Assembly: GCF_029360665.1 (NCBI RefSeq)
Contig: NZ_JARDUB010000003.1
Span: 661,254 to 725,253 of the forward strand
Length of the DNA: 64,000 bases
Reading direction: 5' to 3'
DNA from: Eudoraea chungangensis
GTDB lineage: Bacteria; Bacteroidota; Bacteroidia; Flavobacteriales; Flavobacteriaceae
The notes beneath the pieces were generated by a model. That model was not told where the DNA came from. It searched no databases and worked only from the letters and a program-made list of their open reading frames with translations. Position numbers and translations under genes: made by a program. This document shows positions 1 to 8,997 of this stretch, piece after piece. Position 1 is the first letter of the stretch; the number at the start of each line of letters is the position of its first letter.

Positions 1-2
1 GT

Positions 3-1082
3 GAAAATACCATGAAGTTTATTCAAGCTGCAAACCAACGCCCGGAAGTGGGAGCTGCATTTACCACTTTTCAGGCAAACGTACCTCAGCGATATTTGGA
101 TATCGACAAAGAAAAAGCTTTAAAATTAGGGGTATCCCTAAATGATCTATATACTACGATCGGAGCGTTTATGGGTGGAGCCTATGTAAATAATTTCACC
201 CGTTTTGGTCGTTTATATAAAACCTATATACAGGCAGAACCAGAGTACAGGGTAAATGAAGAGCAGATAAATAATTTCTTTGTGAAGAACAATCAGGGCA
301 ATATGGTCCCTCTAAGGACCATTGCAACCGTAAAACCAATTTCTGGTCCGGACTACACCACTCGATTTAATCTATATAGATCTGTAGAGGTAACTGGCAG
401 TCCTGCACCCGGTTATACCTCTGCAGAAGTAATGACAGCTTTAGAAGAAGTAGGTGATGAAGTACTTCCTCCCGATATGACTTATGCCTGGAATGCCATG
501 TCGTACCAAGAGAAACAAGCCTCGGGCTCCTTAATGATTATCCTTACTTTTTCCTTAGTATTTGTTTTCTTAATCCTAGCGGCCCAATATGAAAGTTGGT
601 CTTTACCTTTCTCCATTTTAATGGGAACTCCATTCGCCATATTTGGTGCTTTAATTTTTCTTTGGATAGCCAGAATATTCAGTCCTACTTTTGAAAACAA
701 TATTTTTGCTCAGGTATCTTTTGTTATGCTTATAGGAATGGCGGCAAAGAATGCCATTTTGATTGTCGAATTTGCAAATGATGAATTTAAAAAAGGAGCA
801 AGTCTTTATGAGGCGGCCTTAGAGGCTGCGAAGTCTAGATTTAGACCAATACTAATGACTGCTTTTTCATTTATTCTAGGTGTCTTCCCTTTGGTAATTG
901 CATCCGGTTCTGGTGCTGAAGCGCGGAAAGTTATGGGGATGGCTCTATTAGGAGGAATGACTTTGGCCACTCTCTTAGGAGTGTTTTTCTATCCCATGTT
1001 ATATATCCTTGTTGGCAAGATTTCGGGATACGAAAAAAAGAGAGAAAAAGCAGTAGCATTATTAAAAGAAACATCAAAATAA
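3..1082 (+). CDS. RND multidrug efflux permease, C-terminal part (cut by window start)
   Basis: Inner-membrane drug/proton antiporter subunit of a tripartite efflux pump (AcrB/HAE1 family). The frame is open to the window edge, so only the last about 360 of some 1050 residues are present. The visible part holds the end of the second periplasmic region (NVPQRYLDIDKEKA, then GGAYVNNF) and the last transmembrane bundle. Family landmarks are the LILAAQYESW segment, the AAKNAILIVEFAND helix and FRPILMT. The next gene starts 1 nt after the stop and encodes the matching outer-membrane factor, so the two form one operon. The substrate cannot be told from the sequence. No damage is seen. Confidence 0.93.
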   Translation, partial: ENTMKFIQAANQRPEVGAAFTTFQANVPQRYLDIDKEKALKLGVSLNDLYTTIGAFMGGAYVNNFTRFGRLYKTYIQAEPEYRVNEEQINNFFVKNNQGNMVPLRTIATVKPISGPDYTTRFNLYRSVEVTGSPAPGYTSAEVMTALEEVGDEVLPPDMTYAWNAMSYQEKQASGSLMIILTFSLVFVFLILAAQYESWSLPFSILMGTPFAIFGALIFLWIARIFSPTFENNIFAQVSFVMLIGMAAKNAILIVEFANDEFKKGASLYEAALEAAKSRFRPILMTAFSFILGVFPLVIASGSGAEARKVMGMALLGGMTLATLLGVFFYPMLYILVGKISGYEKKREKAVALLKETSK

Positions 1083-1083
1083 A

Positions 1084-2541
1084 ATGAAAAAAATTCAAGG
1101 CTTAACATGGAAGACTTGTATTATCCTATTAGCGATAGGCAGTCTCATTTTATTTGATAGCTGCAAGGTAGGTCCAAGTTTTAAAACCCAACGTACAGAA
1201 ATCGATTCTACAGCAGTTTATCGATATGATAGTATCCAATTAGCTATGACCGATTCTGTGCTAAACATAAGTTGGTGGGAGCTTTTTGACGATCCCGTAT
1301 TAGCAGATTTAATCGAAATCGGGTTGGTAGAAAACAAAGATGCCCTAATCGCTTCTTCAAGAATAGAACAAGCCATGGCCCAATTAGGTTTCACAAAAGC
1401 CGATATGGGACCTAAGATAGAATACAATCTTGGTGCTCAAAGGGGCAATGTCATAGGAGGGGCCCCAACCCAAGGGTTTAGTGCTTCAAATTTGTTCACT
1501 GGATTTGGTTCCTTAAGCTGGGAATTAGACTTTTGGGGTAAATTTAGACGGGCAAATGAAGCAGCCAGAGCTGAACTTCTAGCCACTGAACATGGACAAC
1601 GAACGGTCCAAATTGCGTTAATTTCGGCAATTGCATCTACATATTATGAACTACTAGATTTTAAATGGAGGGAATTTATCTCGAGAAAGACCTTAGATTT
1701 AAGACAAGCTTCCCTAGACATTATTCAAGCCCGCTATAATAGCGGAATTGTTGCCGAAATAGATTTAAATCAGGCACAAATTCAGAGAGCCATTGCAGCC
1801 TCAGCGGTGCCTAGATTTCAACGATCTGTGGCGCAAACGGAAAATGCGTTGGGAATTTTATTGGGCAGGAGTCCTGGCCCTATAACTACTGGAGCAGAAT
1901 TAAATGATCAAAACCTTCCCCCAGATATTCCTGTTGGCCTTCCCTCGATGTTAATGGAAAGACGTCCGGATATTTTAGAAGCTGAAGCCCTTCTGCACGC
2001 ACAAAACGCACGAATTGGAATCGCAGTGGCACAACGTTTTCCGTCTATAAGTCTTACAGGGCTTTTGGGTGTGGCGAGCAATGATATTTCGAATTTAACC
2101 GCTAATCCAGCCGCATTTGCTATTGGTGGCAGTTTGTTGGGACCATTATTCGAATTTGGAAAAAATAAGAAGCGAGTTGAAATTGAAAGAAAAATAACAG
2201 AACAATTCCTCTATGAATATGAACGAACCGTTATTGTCGCTTTCCAAGAAGTAGAAGATGCTTTAGTGGCTATTAGTACCCTAAAGGAAGAAAGACAGGC
2301 TAGGATGAACCATGTTCTTGCCGCGCAAAATGCACAATACTTATCTGGAGAACGATACGATAAAGGCGTAACCAGTTTTTTAGAATTAATAGAAAGTCAA
2401 CGGCAGGCTTTTGAAGCGGAATTAAGCCTTTCTGAAACCACCCAAAAACTATTTAATTCCTATGTAAACCTATATAAAGCCCTTGGTGGGGGTTGGCTGT
2501 CTCAAGAGGAAATGAATGCTGCAATGAATGAGGATGAATAA
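1084..2541 (+). CDS. TolC/NodT-type outer-membrane efflux factor, lipoprotein
   Basis: Outer-membrane channel of the same efflux pump, 485 aa, the usual length for the NodT/OprM family. The N-terminus is a lipoprotein signal ending in LILFDSC, followed by KVGPSF, the typical start of these factors. Two OEP-type helical repeats follow (roughly residues 65-260 and 285-470), with the usual SWELDFWGKF and MERRPDI motifs. It overlaps nothing and follows the permease by 1 nt, so it is probably translated from the same mRNA. A short hairpin lies downstream. Confidence 0.93.
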   Translation: MKKIQGLTWKTCIILLAIGSLILFDSCKVGPSFKTQRTEIDSTAVYRYDSIQLAMTDSVLNISWWELFDDPVLADLIEIGLVENKDALIASSRIEQAMAQLGFTKADMGPKIEYNLGAQRGNVIGGAPTQGFSASNLFTGFGSLSWELDFWGKFRRANEAARAELLATEHGQRTVQIALISAIASTYYELLDFKWREFISRKTLDLRQASLDIIQARYNSGIVAEIDLNQAQIQRAIAASAVPRFQRSVAQTENALGILLGRSPGPITTGAELNDQNLPPDIPVGLPSMLMERRPDILEAEALLHAQNARIGIAVAQRFPSISLTGLLGVASNDISNLTANPAAFAIGGSLLGPLFEFGKNKKRVEIERKITEQFLYEYERTVIVAFQEVEDALVAISTLKEERQARMNHVLAAQNAQYLSGERYDKGVTSFLELIESQRQAFEAELSLSETTQKLFNSYVNLYKALGGGWLSQEEMNAAMNEDE

Positions 2542-2587
2542 TCCTTTTTCTCTCACCTCCATTAGAAGTTTTTTAAAAAGGGTTTAG

Positions 2588-2609
2588 TCTGCCTAGTTAG
2601 GCAGTTTTA
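2588..2609 (+). terminator. Weak intrinsic terminator after the efflux operon
   Basis: A GC-containing inverted repeat, CTGCC TAGTTA GGCAG, is followed by TTTT about 45 bp after the stop of the outer-membrane factor. The stem is only 5 bp with a 6-nt loop, so it is a weak candidate. The rest of 2542-2757 shows no gene. Confidence 0.45.
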
Positions 2610-2757
2610 CAATATACCTTCAAATTCTAAGCCAATTGTTTTTAGGTCTACTTGTCTTATCTAAGAAGCATAATTAAGTCCCATTTTTCGAACCCTAAGC
2701 CTAGTTTTTTCCATTAATTATTTTGTAACTTCTTACCATATTCTAAATCCATTCTCG

Positions 2758-4758
2758 ATGATCAGGCCAATTTTGAAACTCCTATCCTATTTTATCTTTT
2801 TCTTATTTTTTTCCTCTACCATTTATGCACAAGGCAAAGAGAGGGAAATTATTTGGTCTGATTACCCTTATCCCATCTCAGAAGAATCCAAAGAGCGCCT
2901 ACAATTTGGCCATATAGTTGTTCCTGAAACACGAAATTCTGAGAATCCTCGAAAACTTAAAATTGCCTTTTGTATAATAAAAGGGAACCATAAAAATGAA
3001 TTAGATAATCCCATTATCTTTCTGCCCGGTGGCCCTGGTGGCGGTATGACTCAGGCGGCTGCCTATTATACTTCTCCAACAGACCAGTGGAAAGAACGAC
3101 TTAAATTTACGGATATCGTTTTTTTCGACCCTCGTGGCTGTGGCAAATCCGAACCAGATCTTTGTCCAGCTATGGATAATCCTGAAATCCAATATATGGG
3201 GCTTATGGGGAAGACGGAGGAGGAAATAAACCAGGAGGTTGTGAGAATTCTCCAGCAATGTTCTGATTCGTTATCGAAAGAAAATGTAGATACAAATGCA
3301 TATGGATCAGACGAGGTAGCACGGGATATAGAAGATCTTAGAATTAGTTTGGGTGTAAGACAATGGAATATTCAAGCAGCCTCTTACGGTACAAGATATG
3401 GACAGGGATTGATTAGAAATTTTCCGGAAACAGTTAGAAGCGCTCTTTTTAGTGGTTTAGTACCTACGGTAAGAAACTATAAAGACGACGCCCTAAGATC
3501 TTTCTCTAGCTCCTTTCAATTAATCCTAAAGGATTGTAAGGAAGATCCAAATTGTAATAGCAAATACCCAAATCTGGAAAACCAATTATTTGAGGGCTTG
3601 GAATATTACAATAAAAATCCATTGGTAATCGCCCCAGAGGAACAAAAACTAGTTAAAAGCAACAATATTATAATAAATGGCGAAGTAATTGCGCAGGGGA
3701 TTTTTCAGTTATCCTACGGACCTGAAGGGATAGAAATAATCCCCAAAGTAATCCGGGCAGTAGCAGAGAAAAAAGATTGGGTAATTAAGAATTTTGTTAA
3801 TTCCATTGGGGATATGTTCTCCGGTAATAGTGATATGTATTTGTTCATTAACGCTAATGACAATCCGGAATACGGTGAAAAGATGGATATGACTGGCTAT
3901 GATAATTTCACAAAAAAACTAGCACCTTATTTCTATTCTCCTATACCCCTTTCGGAACGAGAACAGGCCCTATATTTAGATATAGAACAGGACAGCCTTC
4001 AGGAAATTCCCATTGCCTCAGATATCCCTGTTATTCTACAAACAGGTGTCTATGATCCAATAACGCCCCCCGGAAATACCTTTATTACGGCAGCATATCT
4101 TACAAATTCTATTACACTAAGCTTTCCTGGCCAGAGTCATTGGGCCAGACCTAATCCCTGTTTCAGTAAGTTAATTACCGAATTTTACAGAACTGGAAAA
4201 ATCCCAGCAGACGCTGAGGCCTGTCTAGGGGAGGCTATACCCATTCAGTTTGTTACCAATATAGTATACAATAAAGGAATTGCTGAAATAGGCAGTAAAC
4301 TGCTAATGGAGAAAGGAAATCAGATTTACATTCCACTAGGAATCAGCTTAGTCCTAGTACTCATTGGATTTGTTGGCATTCCATTCTATGGCCTTATTAA
4401 TTGGTTAAAGCGCAGAAAGAAAAAAGAGTTGGCGAAGGAAAAGCAACCTTGGTTCATATGGTTAATGACTGCAATGATTGTAACTTTTGGCATCCTCTTT
4501 TATCTGGCCATAACAGGCAGTATAGATAGAAATCCTTATATCCTTGGCTTTGGTATACTATCGAACTGGAATTGGATTTTTTGGCTTGTGTATATAATCC
4601 TGGGATTCTTAGTATATACTTTCTTTAAAAGCAGGTCAGCACCCGAAAGAAACACAACTAAATTCAGTAAATCCCTAGCCTATATCAGTTGGGGTGGGAG
4701 CTTAATTTTTGTCTGTTTATTGTTTTATTGGAATCTTCTTTGGCCCTTATCAAGCTAA
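2758..4758 (+). CDS. Secreted alpha/beta hydrolase with four C-terminal membrane helices
   Basis: Alpha/beta hydrolase of the proline iminopeptidase / TAP-like group, 666 aa. A signal peptide ends near TIYAQG. The oxyanion loop is GGPGGG (91-96) and DPRGCGKSEP (124-133) is the usual strand motif. The nucleophile is Ser209 in AASYG; the first glycine of the usual GxSYG is alanine here. The acid is in GVYDPITPPG and the histidine in GQSHWARP. After about residue 520 there are four hydrophobic segments, an unusual anchor for this family. It lies outside the cassette array and is the last plus-strand gene before it. The peptide or ester substrate is unknown. Confidence 0.82.
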   Translation: MIRPILKLLSYFIFFLFFSSTIYAQGKEREIIWSDYPYPISEESKERLQFGHIVVPETRNSENPRKLKIAFCIIKGNHKNELDNPIIFLPGGPGGGMTQAAAYYTSPTDQWKERLKFTDIVFFDPRGCGKSEPDLCPAMDNPEIQYMGLMGKTEEEINQEVVRILQQCSDSLSKENVDTNAYGSDEVARDIEDLRISLGVRQWNIQAASYGTRYGQGLIRNFPETVRSALFSGLVPTVRNYKDDALRSFSSSFQLILKDCKEDPNCNSKYPNLENQLFEGLEYYNKNPLVIAPEEQKLVKSNNIIINGEVIAQGIFQLSYGPEGIEIIPKVIRAVAEKKDWVIKNFVNSIGDMFSGNSDMYLFINANDNPEYGEKMDMTGYDNFTKKLAPYFYSPIPLSEREQALYLDIEQDSLQEIPIASDIPVILQTGVYDPITPPGNTFITAAYLTNSITLSFPGQSHWARPNPCFSKLITEFYRTGKIPADAEACLGEAIPIQFVTNIVYNKGIAEIGSKLLMEKGNQIYIPLGISLVLVLIGFVGIPFYGLINWLKRRKKKELAKEKQPWFIWLMTAMIVTFGILFYLAITGSIDRNPYILGFGILSNWNWIFWLVYIILGFLVYTFFKSRSAPERNTTKFSKSLAYISWGGSLIFVCLLFYWNLLWPLSS

Positions 4759-4908
4759 TTCAAAGTACTGTCAATTCGGTTCAATTTTTACTTGCGCACA
4801 ACCTTCTTGAAGATAGCTCGTAGCATGTAAACTAGCAATTAGTTTAGGATTAAGTATAAGCCAGGTTTTTAAATATTACTGTTTATCTTTTTTATAAGGA
4901 AATCGCTA

Positions 4909-4986
4909 AATTTTTAAATTTGACGATTTCCTAATACACCTCTACTTTTATCAAGCAACTAATTAGCTATATACGCTATTGATTAC
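4909..4986 (-). repeat. Degenerate terminal attC-like site (distal end of array)
   Basis: Last recognisable site before the flank. The left boxes are decayed (TTTGACG, TAATACAC) and the right end TATATACGCTATTGATTAC resembles a mutated TATACGTTGTTAG box. A clean 8-bp hairpin GGAAATCG/CGATTTCC (4898-4931) overlaps the left side and could also act as a terminator between the two convergent genes. The rest of 4759-4992 holds nothing else recognisable. Confidence 0.4.
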
Positions 4987-4992
4987 AGTGAT

Positions 4993-6171
4993 TTAATTGG
5001 CATTCTGTTCTCGATTTTCCTGTGATTTTACAATCATTTCAATGGCGTATTTATTCTGTGGGTTCAAGGAAAGTGACTTTGAGTAGCTAATGATAGCATT
5101 ATTCCATTCTTTGTTTACAAAATACGCTTCACCCAAACTGTCGTACAAATTCGCATTATTGGGCATTAACTCTAAACCATATTTAAAGACTTTGATTGCT
5201 CCTTTTGGGTTTTTGATTTGTGTTAGCCATTCGTAGCCCAACTCGTTAATAATATTATCAAAACCTTGATTTAAGAATTCTTGTTCAGTAATTACATTAT
5301 CACCAAGTAATTCCTCTAAAAGCAAAGTAGGGTGTTCAGGATTATTATACTTCTTATAATGCTTAACCCCTTTAGAGTTTTCAGGAAATAGGTCAGCTAT
5401 CATTACTCGGTGACCACCTTTTCGTAATTCCTTCTTTAAATCCAATTCAATATAGCTAGCAAAATCTTGAAATAAATGCACACGAATTGTAAGCTCTTTT
5501 AAATCATAGACTGTTGTATACTGGGTTGGTGCAATTCTAAATTGTGCAAAATTTGACATTGCCTCTGAACAATAGTCCAAAGTCTGTGTTTGTTTTGTGC
5601 TCTCTATAAAACTTTGTCCTTTCCTAAAATAGGGTAAACTAACATCATCTATTGATTGAATTTGTGAATAATAAAAGTTGGAAAAGGTTTTTTCGTTTTC
5701 GTCACCAACAAACATCTTATCTCCTTCAACAATAAGATATGTACCCGATTCATCTACAAACACAAGTTGTCCATTCTGCAAGGAACTTAGATTAATAGTG
5801 CTTAAATAGGACTGTACCTCTTCCACATTTATCTTTGTTTGCATTACCTTTTTCAAAGCTTCTTGTATAGGAACTTCTATCTTACCTTCTGAATTTTTTA
5901 TTTCTAAATAAGGTTCCCAAAATCCGTCAAAAACTAATCCTTTTTCGTTAATTGCTCCTTGAGCAAAGTTGTTAAGTAATCCCATATACATTACACCAAA
6001 ACTGTTTGCATCGCCTTTTTCAAACCAAAACTGACTATTTGGGCTAATATAATCTTCATTATTACCAACAATTGTTTTTCCGTTCTTAGTCAGTTTATAC
6101 ATACTGCACGCGAAACTTAACTTGGAGAAGAGTAAGGCCATTGTTAAGAAGATAGTCAGCAAACATTTCAT
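4993..6171 (-). CDS. Secreted Ntn-hydrolase (linear amide hydrolase) with TPR tail
   Basis: Resembles the choloylglycine hydrolase / penicillin acylase group, which cut linear amide bonds with an N-terminal cysteine. The 392-aa product has a signal peptide ending LSFA, and the next residue is Cys22 in ACSMYKLTKNG, so signal cleavage would expose the nucleophile. GNNEDY follows as in the family. Residues about 315-390 form two TPR units (LYDSLGEAYFVNKEWNNAI). It is the last gene of the array and its flanking sites are decayed. The substrate is unknown; a quorum-signal or peptide amidase role is only a guess. Confidence 0.72.
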   Translation of the reverse strand: MKCLLTIFLTMALLFSKLSFACSMYKLTKNGKTIVGNNEDYISPNSQFWFEKGDANSFGVMYMGLLNNFAQGAINEKGLVFDGFWEPYLEIKNSEGKIEVPIQEALKKVMQTKINVEEVQSYLSTINLSSLQNGQLVFVDESGTYLIVEGDKMFVGDENEKTFSNFYYSQIQSIDDVSLPYFRKGQSFIESTKQTQTLDYCSEAMSNFAQFRIAPTQYTTVYDLKELTIRVHLFQDFASYIELDLKKELRKGGHRVMIADLFPENSKGVKHYKKYNNPEHPTLLLEELLGDNVITEQEFLNQGFDNIINELGYEWLTQIKNPKGAIKVFKYGLELMPNNANLYDSLGEAYFVNKEWNNAIISYSKSLSLNPQNKYAIEMIVKSQENREQNAN

Positions 6172-6197
6172 TGATTTAATTTTTGATAATTTTTAAT

Positions 6198-6356
6198 TTG
6201 ACGATTTAATACACGTTAATTCTCGCTCTAGCAAAGGCTTTAGCAATTCCGCGAAAATTCAGAGATGGTAGAATCTACCGACTAAACTAAGGGACCGACG
6301 TACTCCTTTAAAAATAAACATAAATTAGTAAATAGCTGTTATACATTGTTGGCAAC
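6198..6356 (-). repeat. attC-like site, left half decayed
   Basis: The right end TATACATTGTTGGCAAC is clear. The left box is mutated (TTTGACG then TAATACACG). The central spacer, with CCGACTA and GTACTCCTTTA, is homologous to those of the sites at 26259 and 39022, so the three belong to one lineage. Confidence 0.65.
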
Positions 6357-6971
6357 AGATTTTTTACTTACCATCTTTCCGATATAATAGAATACTAGTA
6401 ATAAAACTATTATTAAGGATAATAAAAACAAAGAGTTTAGGACTACCTTTTGAAATCCCAACGTTTGTACATCCAAGAATGGATAAGGGTAGAAGTTCGA
6501 AAAGAAACCTCTTATTAAAACAAATGTTATATAACCTATTGGATAAAATACCCATTTCAAAAGGCTTTTTAGATCAACAATACTTTTCTTGGTTGAAAGA
6601 ATCCACAGGACTAAAGTACCTACGGGAACAATTGTATGGTGTATTTCACTCAGGATCATTGATAGGCCTTTCGGATCCCAAATAGGCTTCAATGCAATGT
6701 GATATACTATTCCAACAACTAGTATAAAGGCTGTTAGTGCAGTTAGTGTCTCAGGTTTTTGCAGCCTAGGATTTAAATAAGGCCCCATATTTACTAACTG
6801 ACCGGTACAATAGATAGTGACTAATAGATTGGTAAGTATTGTAAAATAACTGAAAAACTGCACTGCTGATTCTAATGGGGAATAGGTTGCTTCTACAATT
6901 CGGAGATATAATCTTACAATTAAAGTTAACCATCCAAGAGCTGTAAGTATTACAAGGATCGCTTTTCTCAT
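6339..6971 (-). CDS. Pr6Pr-family integral membrane protein
   Basis: A 210-aa protein with six hydrophobic segments, matching the Pr6Pr family of small membrane proteins: SYFTILTNLLVT after helix 2, conserved HH in SEIHHTIVP, and a YPFLDV region before the last helix. The molecular role of the family is not established. The stop codon lies inside the attC-like site downstream. Upstream, a half attC box separates it from the hydrolase gene by only about 30 bp, so transcription from that gene could continue into it. Confidence 0.75.
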   Translation of the reverse strand: MRKAILVILTALGWLTLIVRLYLRIVEATYSPLESAVQFFSYFTILTNLLVTIYCTGQLVNMGPYLNPRLQKPETLTALTAFILVVGIVYHIALKPIWDPKGLSMILSEIHHTIVPVGTLVLWILSTKKSIVDLKSLLKWVFYPIGYITFVLIRGFFSNFYPYPFLDVQTLGFQKVVLNSLFLLSLIIVLLLVFYYIGKMVSKKSVANNV

Positions 6972-6983
6972 TCTTTTCTAATT

Positions 6984-7003
6984 GTAGCTAAGGATCTCGG
7001 TTA
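6984..7003 (-). repeat. Half attC-like site (cassette fusion scar)
   Basis: GTAGCTAAGG followed by CTCGGTTATTAT looks like the left boxes of an attC (compare GCTAACGCTCTCGGCTAC at 24391). No right half follows; the hydrolase coding region begins directly. The box agrees with the other end of the Pr6Pr cassette (GTTGGCAAC) at 6 of 9 positions. Confidence 0.35.
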
Positions 7004-8008
7004 TTATTTTAAATGCTTATCTAAAAACGCTATTAACCTTTCTTGAAGAGATATACGTGTAGCATCATCTCCCAAAGACACAGAATTCCTTGGGTAAAAG
7101 TGTCCAAATCCTGGTATCCATATTAGGTTATAATCCGATTCTACCTCATGCATTCTTTTCGTCAGTACTCCGGCAAATTCTAACACAGCAGGCTCGTCAA
7201 ATTGCGATATAACATGTAGCATTGGAGGAATTTCATTATTGCTTACTGCCTTATTTAAATTCAATCCAGTAACAACTGGCGATAAAGGAAATACAGCACT
7301 TACCGGAACATCTAATCCATAGGTAGCGTTTAATACCGTTGTTGCGCCGGCTGAATGCCCTCCAAGACCAATTTTTCCAGAATCAATATTGAATTGATCC
7401 TCAGTGTTCTTAACAAACTCTACAACTTTTTTTATATCCTCAGCTGCCGATATTAATGTTTTCCAAATCATTGTTTTTGCTTCTGCCGTCTCCAGTGCTT
7501 CTTTACCGTCATATGTTCTGGCTAGATTTGCTCGCTTAACAGCTGTTTCTGTTATCGCATCTTCCATATTTAATAACCATGACGCATCTAAAGCTGTTTC
7601 AGGTACTGGTAATTCATCAGACAATCTGTATTCTACAATAAAACAAACATATCCTAGCGGTGTTAGCGTTTGCGCATAATCTTCCATTCTAGAATGAAGG
7701 GCTCCATCTTCCGTATAGGGTGCTTGTCGTGGGCCGCCACGCTGAAATCCACCACCATGGACTAAAATTACTGCAGGGTATGGTGGTTTTTTTTGCAGGT
7801 CTTTGGTATAATCTTTATTTGCATTTGAGGGCAAGTATATATCTAATAATAAATCCCGCTCAACTATTTTTCCTTCTACCGTTACTTTTCCTTTTCCATA
7901 TGGCACATCTGTTAGGGTTTCATAACCTAAATTAGGTTTTTCTTGACTAAAAGAAAAATTCATAAAAACTATGATAAAAATAAAGGTACACAGGTCTTTT
8001 TTATTCAT
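7004..8008 (-). CDS. Secreted alpha/beta hydrolase (esterase/lipase-like)
   Basis: A 334-aa alpha/beta hydrolase of the carboxylesterase / acetyl-esterase type. The signal peptide ends FSFSQ. The oxyanion motif is HGGGF, the nucleophile elbow GGHSAG, and the catalytic histidine lies near GFGHFYPRN close to the C-terminus, so the active site looks complete. Start chosen at MNKKD because the signal peptide begins there. The leader is very short: decayed attC left boxes (GTTAAACTG) begin right at the start codon. The substrate is unknown. Confidence 0.8.
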   Translation of the reverse strand: MNKKDLCTFIFIIVFMNFSFSQEKPNLGYETLTDVPYGKGKVTVEGKIVERDLLLDIYLPSNANKDYTKDLQKKPPYPAVILVHGGGFQRGGPRQAPYTEDGALHSRMEDYAQTLTPLGYVCFIVEYRLSDELPVPETALDASWLLNMEDAITETAVKRANLARTYDGKEALETAEAKTMIWKTLISAAEDIKKVVEFVKNTEDQFNIDSGKIGLGGHSAGATTVLNATYGLDVPVSAVFPLSPVVTGLNLNKAVSNNEIPPMLHVISQFDEPAVLEFAGVLTKRMHEVESDYNLIWIPGFGHFYPRNSVSLGDDATRISLQERLIAFLDKHLK

Positions 8009-8030
8009 GTTAAACTGTTTGTTATGGGTT
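8009..8030 (-). repeat. Half attC-like site
   Basis: GTTAAACTGTTTGTTATGGG resembles left boxes such as CCTAACGGTTTGTGTATG at 38075. No matching right half is found before the truncated DUF6090 fragment, so a deletion probably removed it. Between 8031 and 8140 nothing else is recognisable. Confidence 0.35.
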
Positions 8031-8140
8031 TTTATATAATTAGTAAAGGGGAATCGGTTACGCTTTTTGAACAGAATACTAAGTTAATTACTTCCGAGGG
8101 ATTTCCGATAAGGAAATTAAAAAGTAATTAATATTACAGT

Positions 8141-8260
8141 TTATTCTATAAGAATACCGATAACAACGAGCACTATTTCACCAATTGCATATTTAAAATA
8201 CTTTATAGTATTACCTTCGGAAAGTAGTTGCTGTCTTATTTGTCTAACGAATGTTAGCAT
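8141..8260 (-). pseudogene. Truncated DUF6090-type gene (N-terminal remnant)
   Basis: Reads MLTFVRQIRQQLLSEG... for 39 codons and stops inside the first membrane helix (VIGILIE). It is nearly identical at DNA level to the start of the gene at 11909-12709, including the 5' leader with TTAGTAGTGGTTG. The remaining about 220 codons are missing and unrelated DNA follows. It is best read as a deletion remnant of a duplicated cassette. Confidence 0.75.
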
Positions 8261-8281
8261 TAGTAGTGGTTGATTTTAATG

Positions 8282-8475
8282 AAGCTAGCATTCGGTATTA
8301 GAAGCATAGGGCAATAAATAAGCACCATCGTTTCGATTAAGAACTTAGTTCTTTATAATGGTTTACATGCTTTTTTACTTAATTGCCAAATTTTATATTT
8401 AGCGGACTTTATGAATATACAATGGCGTTTGAATTAACCCCATACGCCCTATGTTTTTAATACATTGTTGGCAAT
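8282..8475 (-). repeat. attC-like site with decayed left box
   Basis: The right end is ATACATTGTTGGCAAT; the left end CTAGCATTCGGTATTA is a mutated AACGG box. Inner arms GTATTAGAAGCATAGGGC and GTATTAAAAACATAGGGC pair well. The right box matches the start of the Crp/AhpD cassette. Confidence 0.7.
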
Positions 8476-8480
8476 AGTAT

Positions 8481-8933
8481 TTAATTACTTGCCTCGTAGT
8501 TTCCTGGAATAAACCGAAATGTTTTCATTAATCTAGTCCAAGTATTTATTTGAGAAATCGCTAAAGTCAGCATACAAATTTCTTCTTTTGAAAAGAAATT
8601 TAATAATGGATTATAAAATTTATCTGAAATGGGCTCACTAGGTAATTCTGTTAAAATATCTGTGAATTTAAGTACTGCTCTTTCTTGATCCGTAAAATAG
8701 GGGGTTTCTTCCCAAACACATAAAGATGACAATCTCAAGTCATTTTCGTTAGTTTTTTTTAATTCTTTATGATGCATATCAACGCAATATGCACACCCAT
8801 TCTTTTGAGCTACTCTTAGTCTCATTATTTCAAGCAATTTAAAATCTAAGGTAGATTCATTAATGAAGCTTTCAGTTTTCAATAAAATGTCAAACATTCC
8901 ATTGGGAATATCTTGATAGTTAATTCGTTCCAT
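8481..8933 (-). CDS. AhpD-like carboxymuconolactone decarboxylase family protein
   Basis: A 150-aa AhpD-like all-helical protein. The redox motif CAYCVDMHHKEL, with both cysteines and the histidine, is intact. This family includes alkylhydroperoxidases and decarboxylases; the CxxC...H form suggests peroxide or redox chemistry in the cytoplasm. The Crp/Fnr-type regulator gene lies 64 bp upstream in the same cassette, and such regulators often control an adjacent AhpD gene. No signal peptide is seen. Confidence 0.85.
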   Translation of the reverse strand: MERINYQDIPNGMFDILLKTESFINESTLDFKLLEIMRLRVAQKNGCAYCVDMHHKELKKTNENDLRLSSLCVWEETPYFTDQERAVLKFTDILTELPSEPISDKFYNPLLNFFSKEEICMLTLAISQINTWTRLMKTFRFIPGNYEASN

Positions 8934-8997
8934 AATTCTGTTTTTAAATTATAGCACGAAGGTATATTCAGGCTTAACCATAAATCCTTAAGATATC

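Noticed and set aside
7943..8131. 62-codon plus-strand open frame
   Set aside because: Antisense to the hydrolase start and extending into a decayed site; no coding signs.
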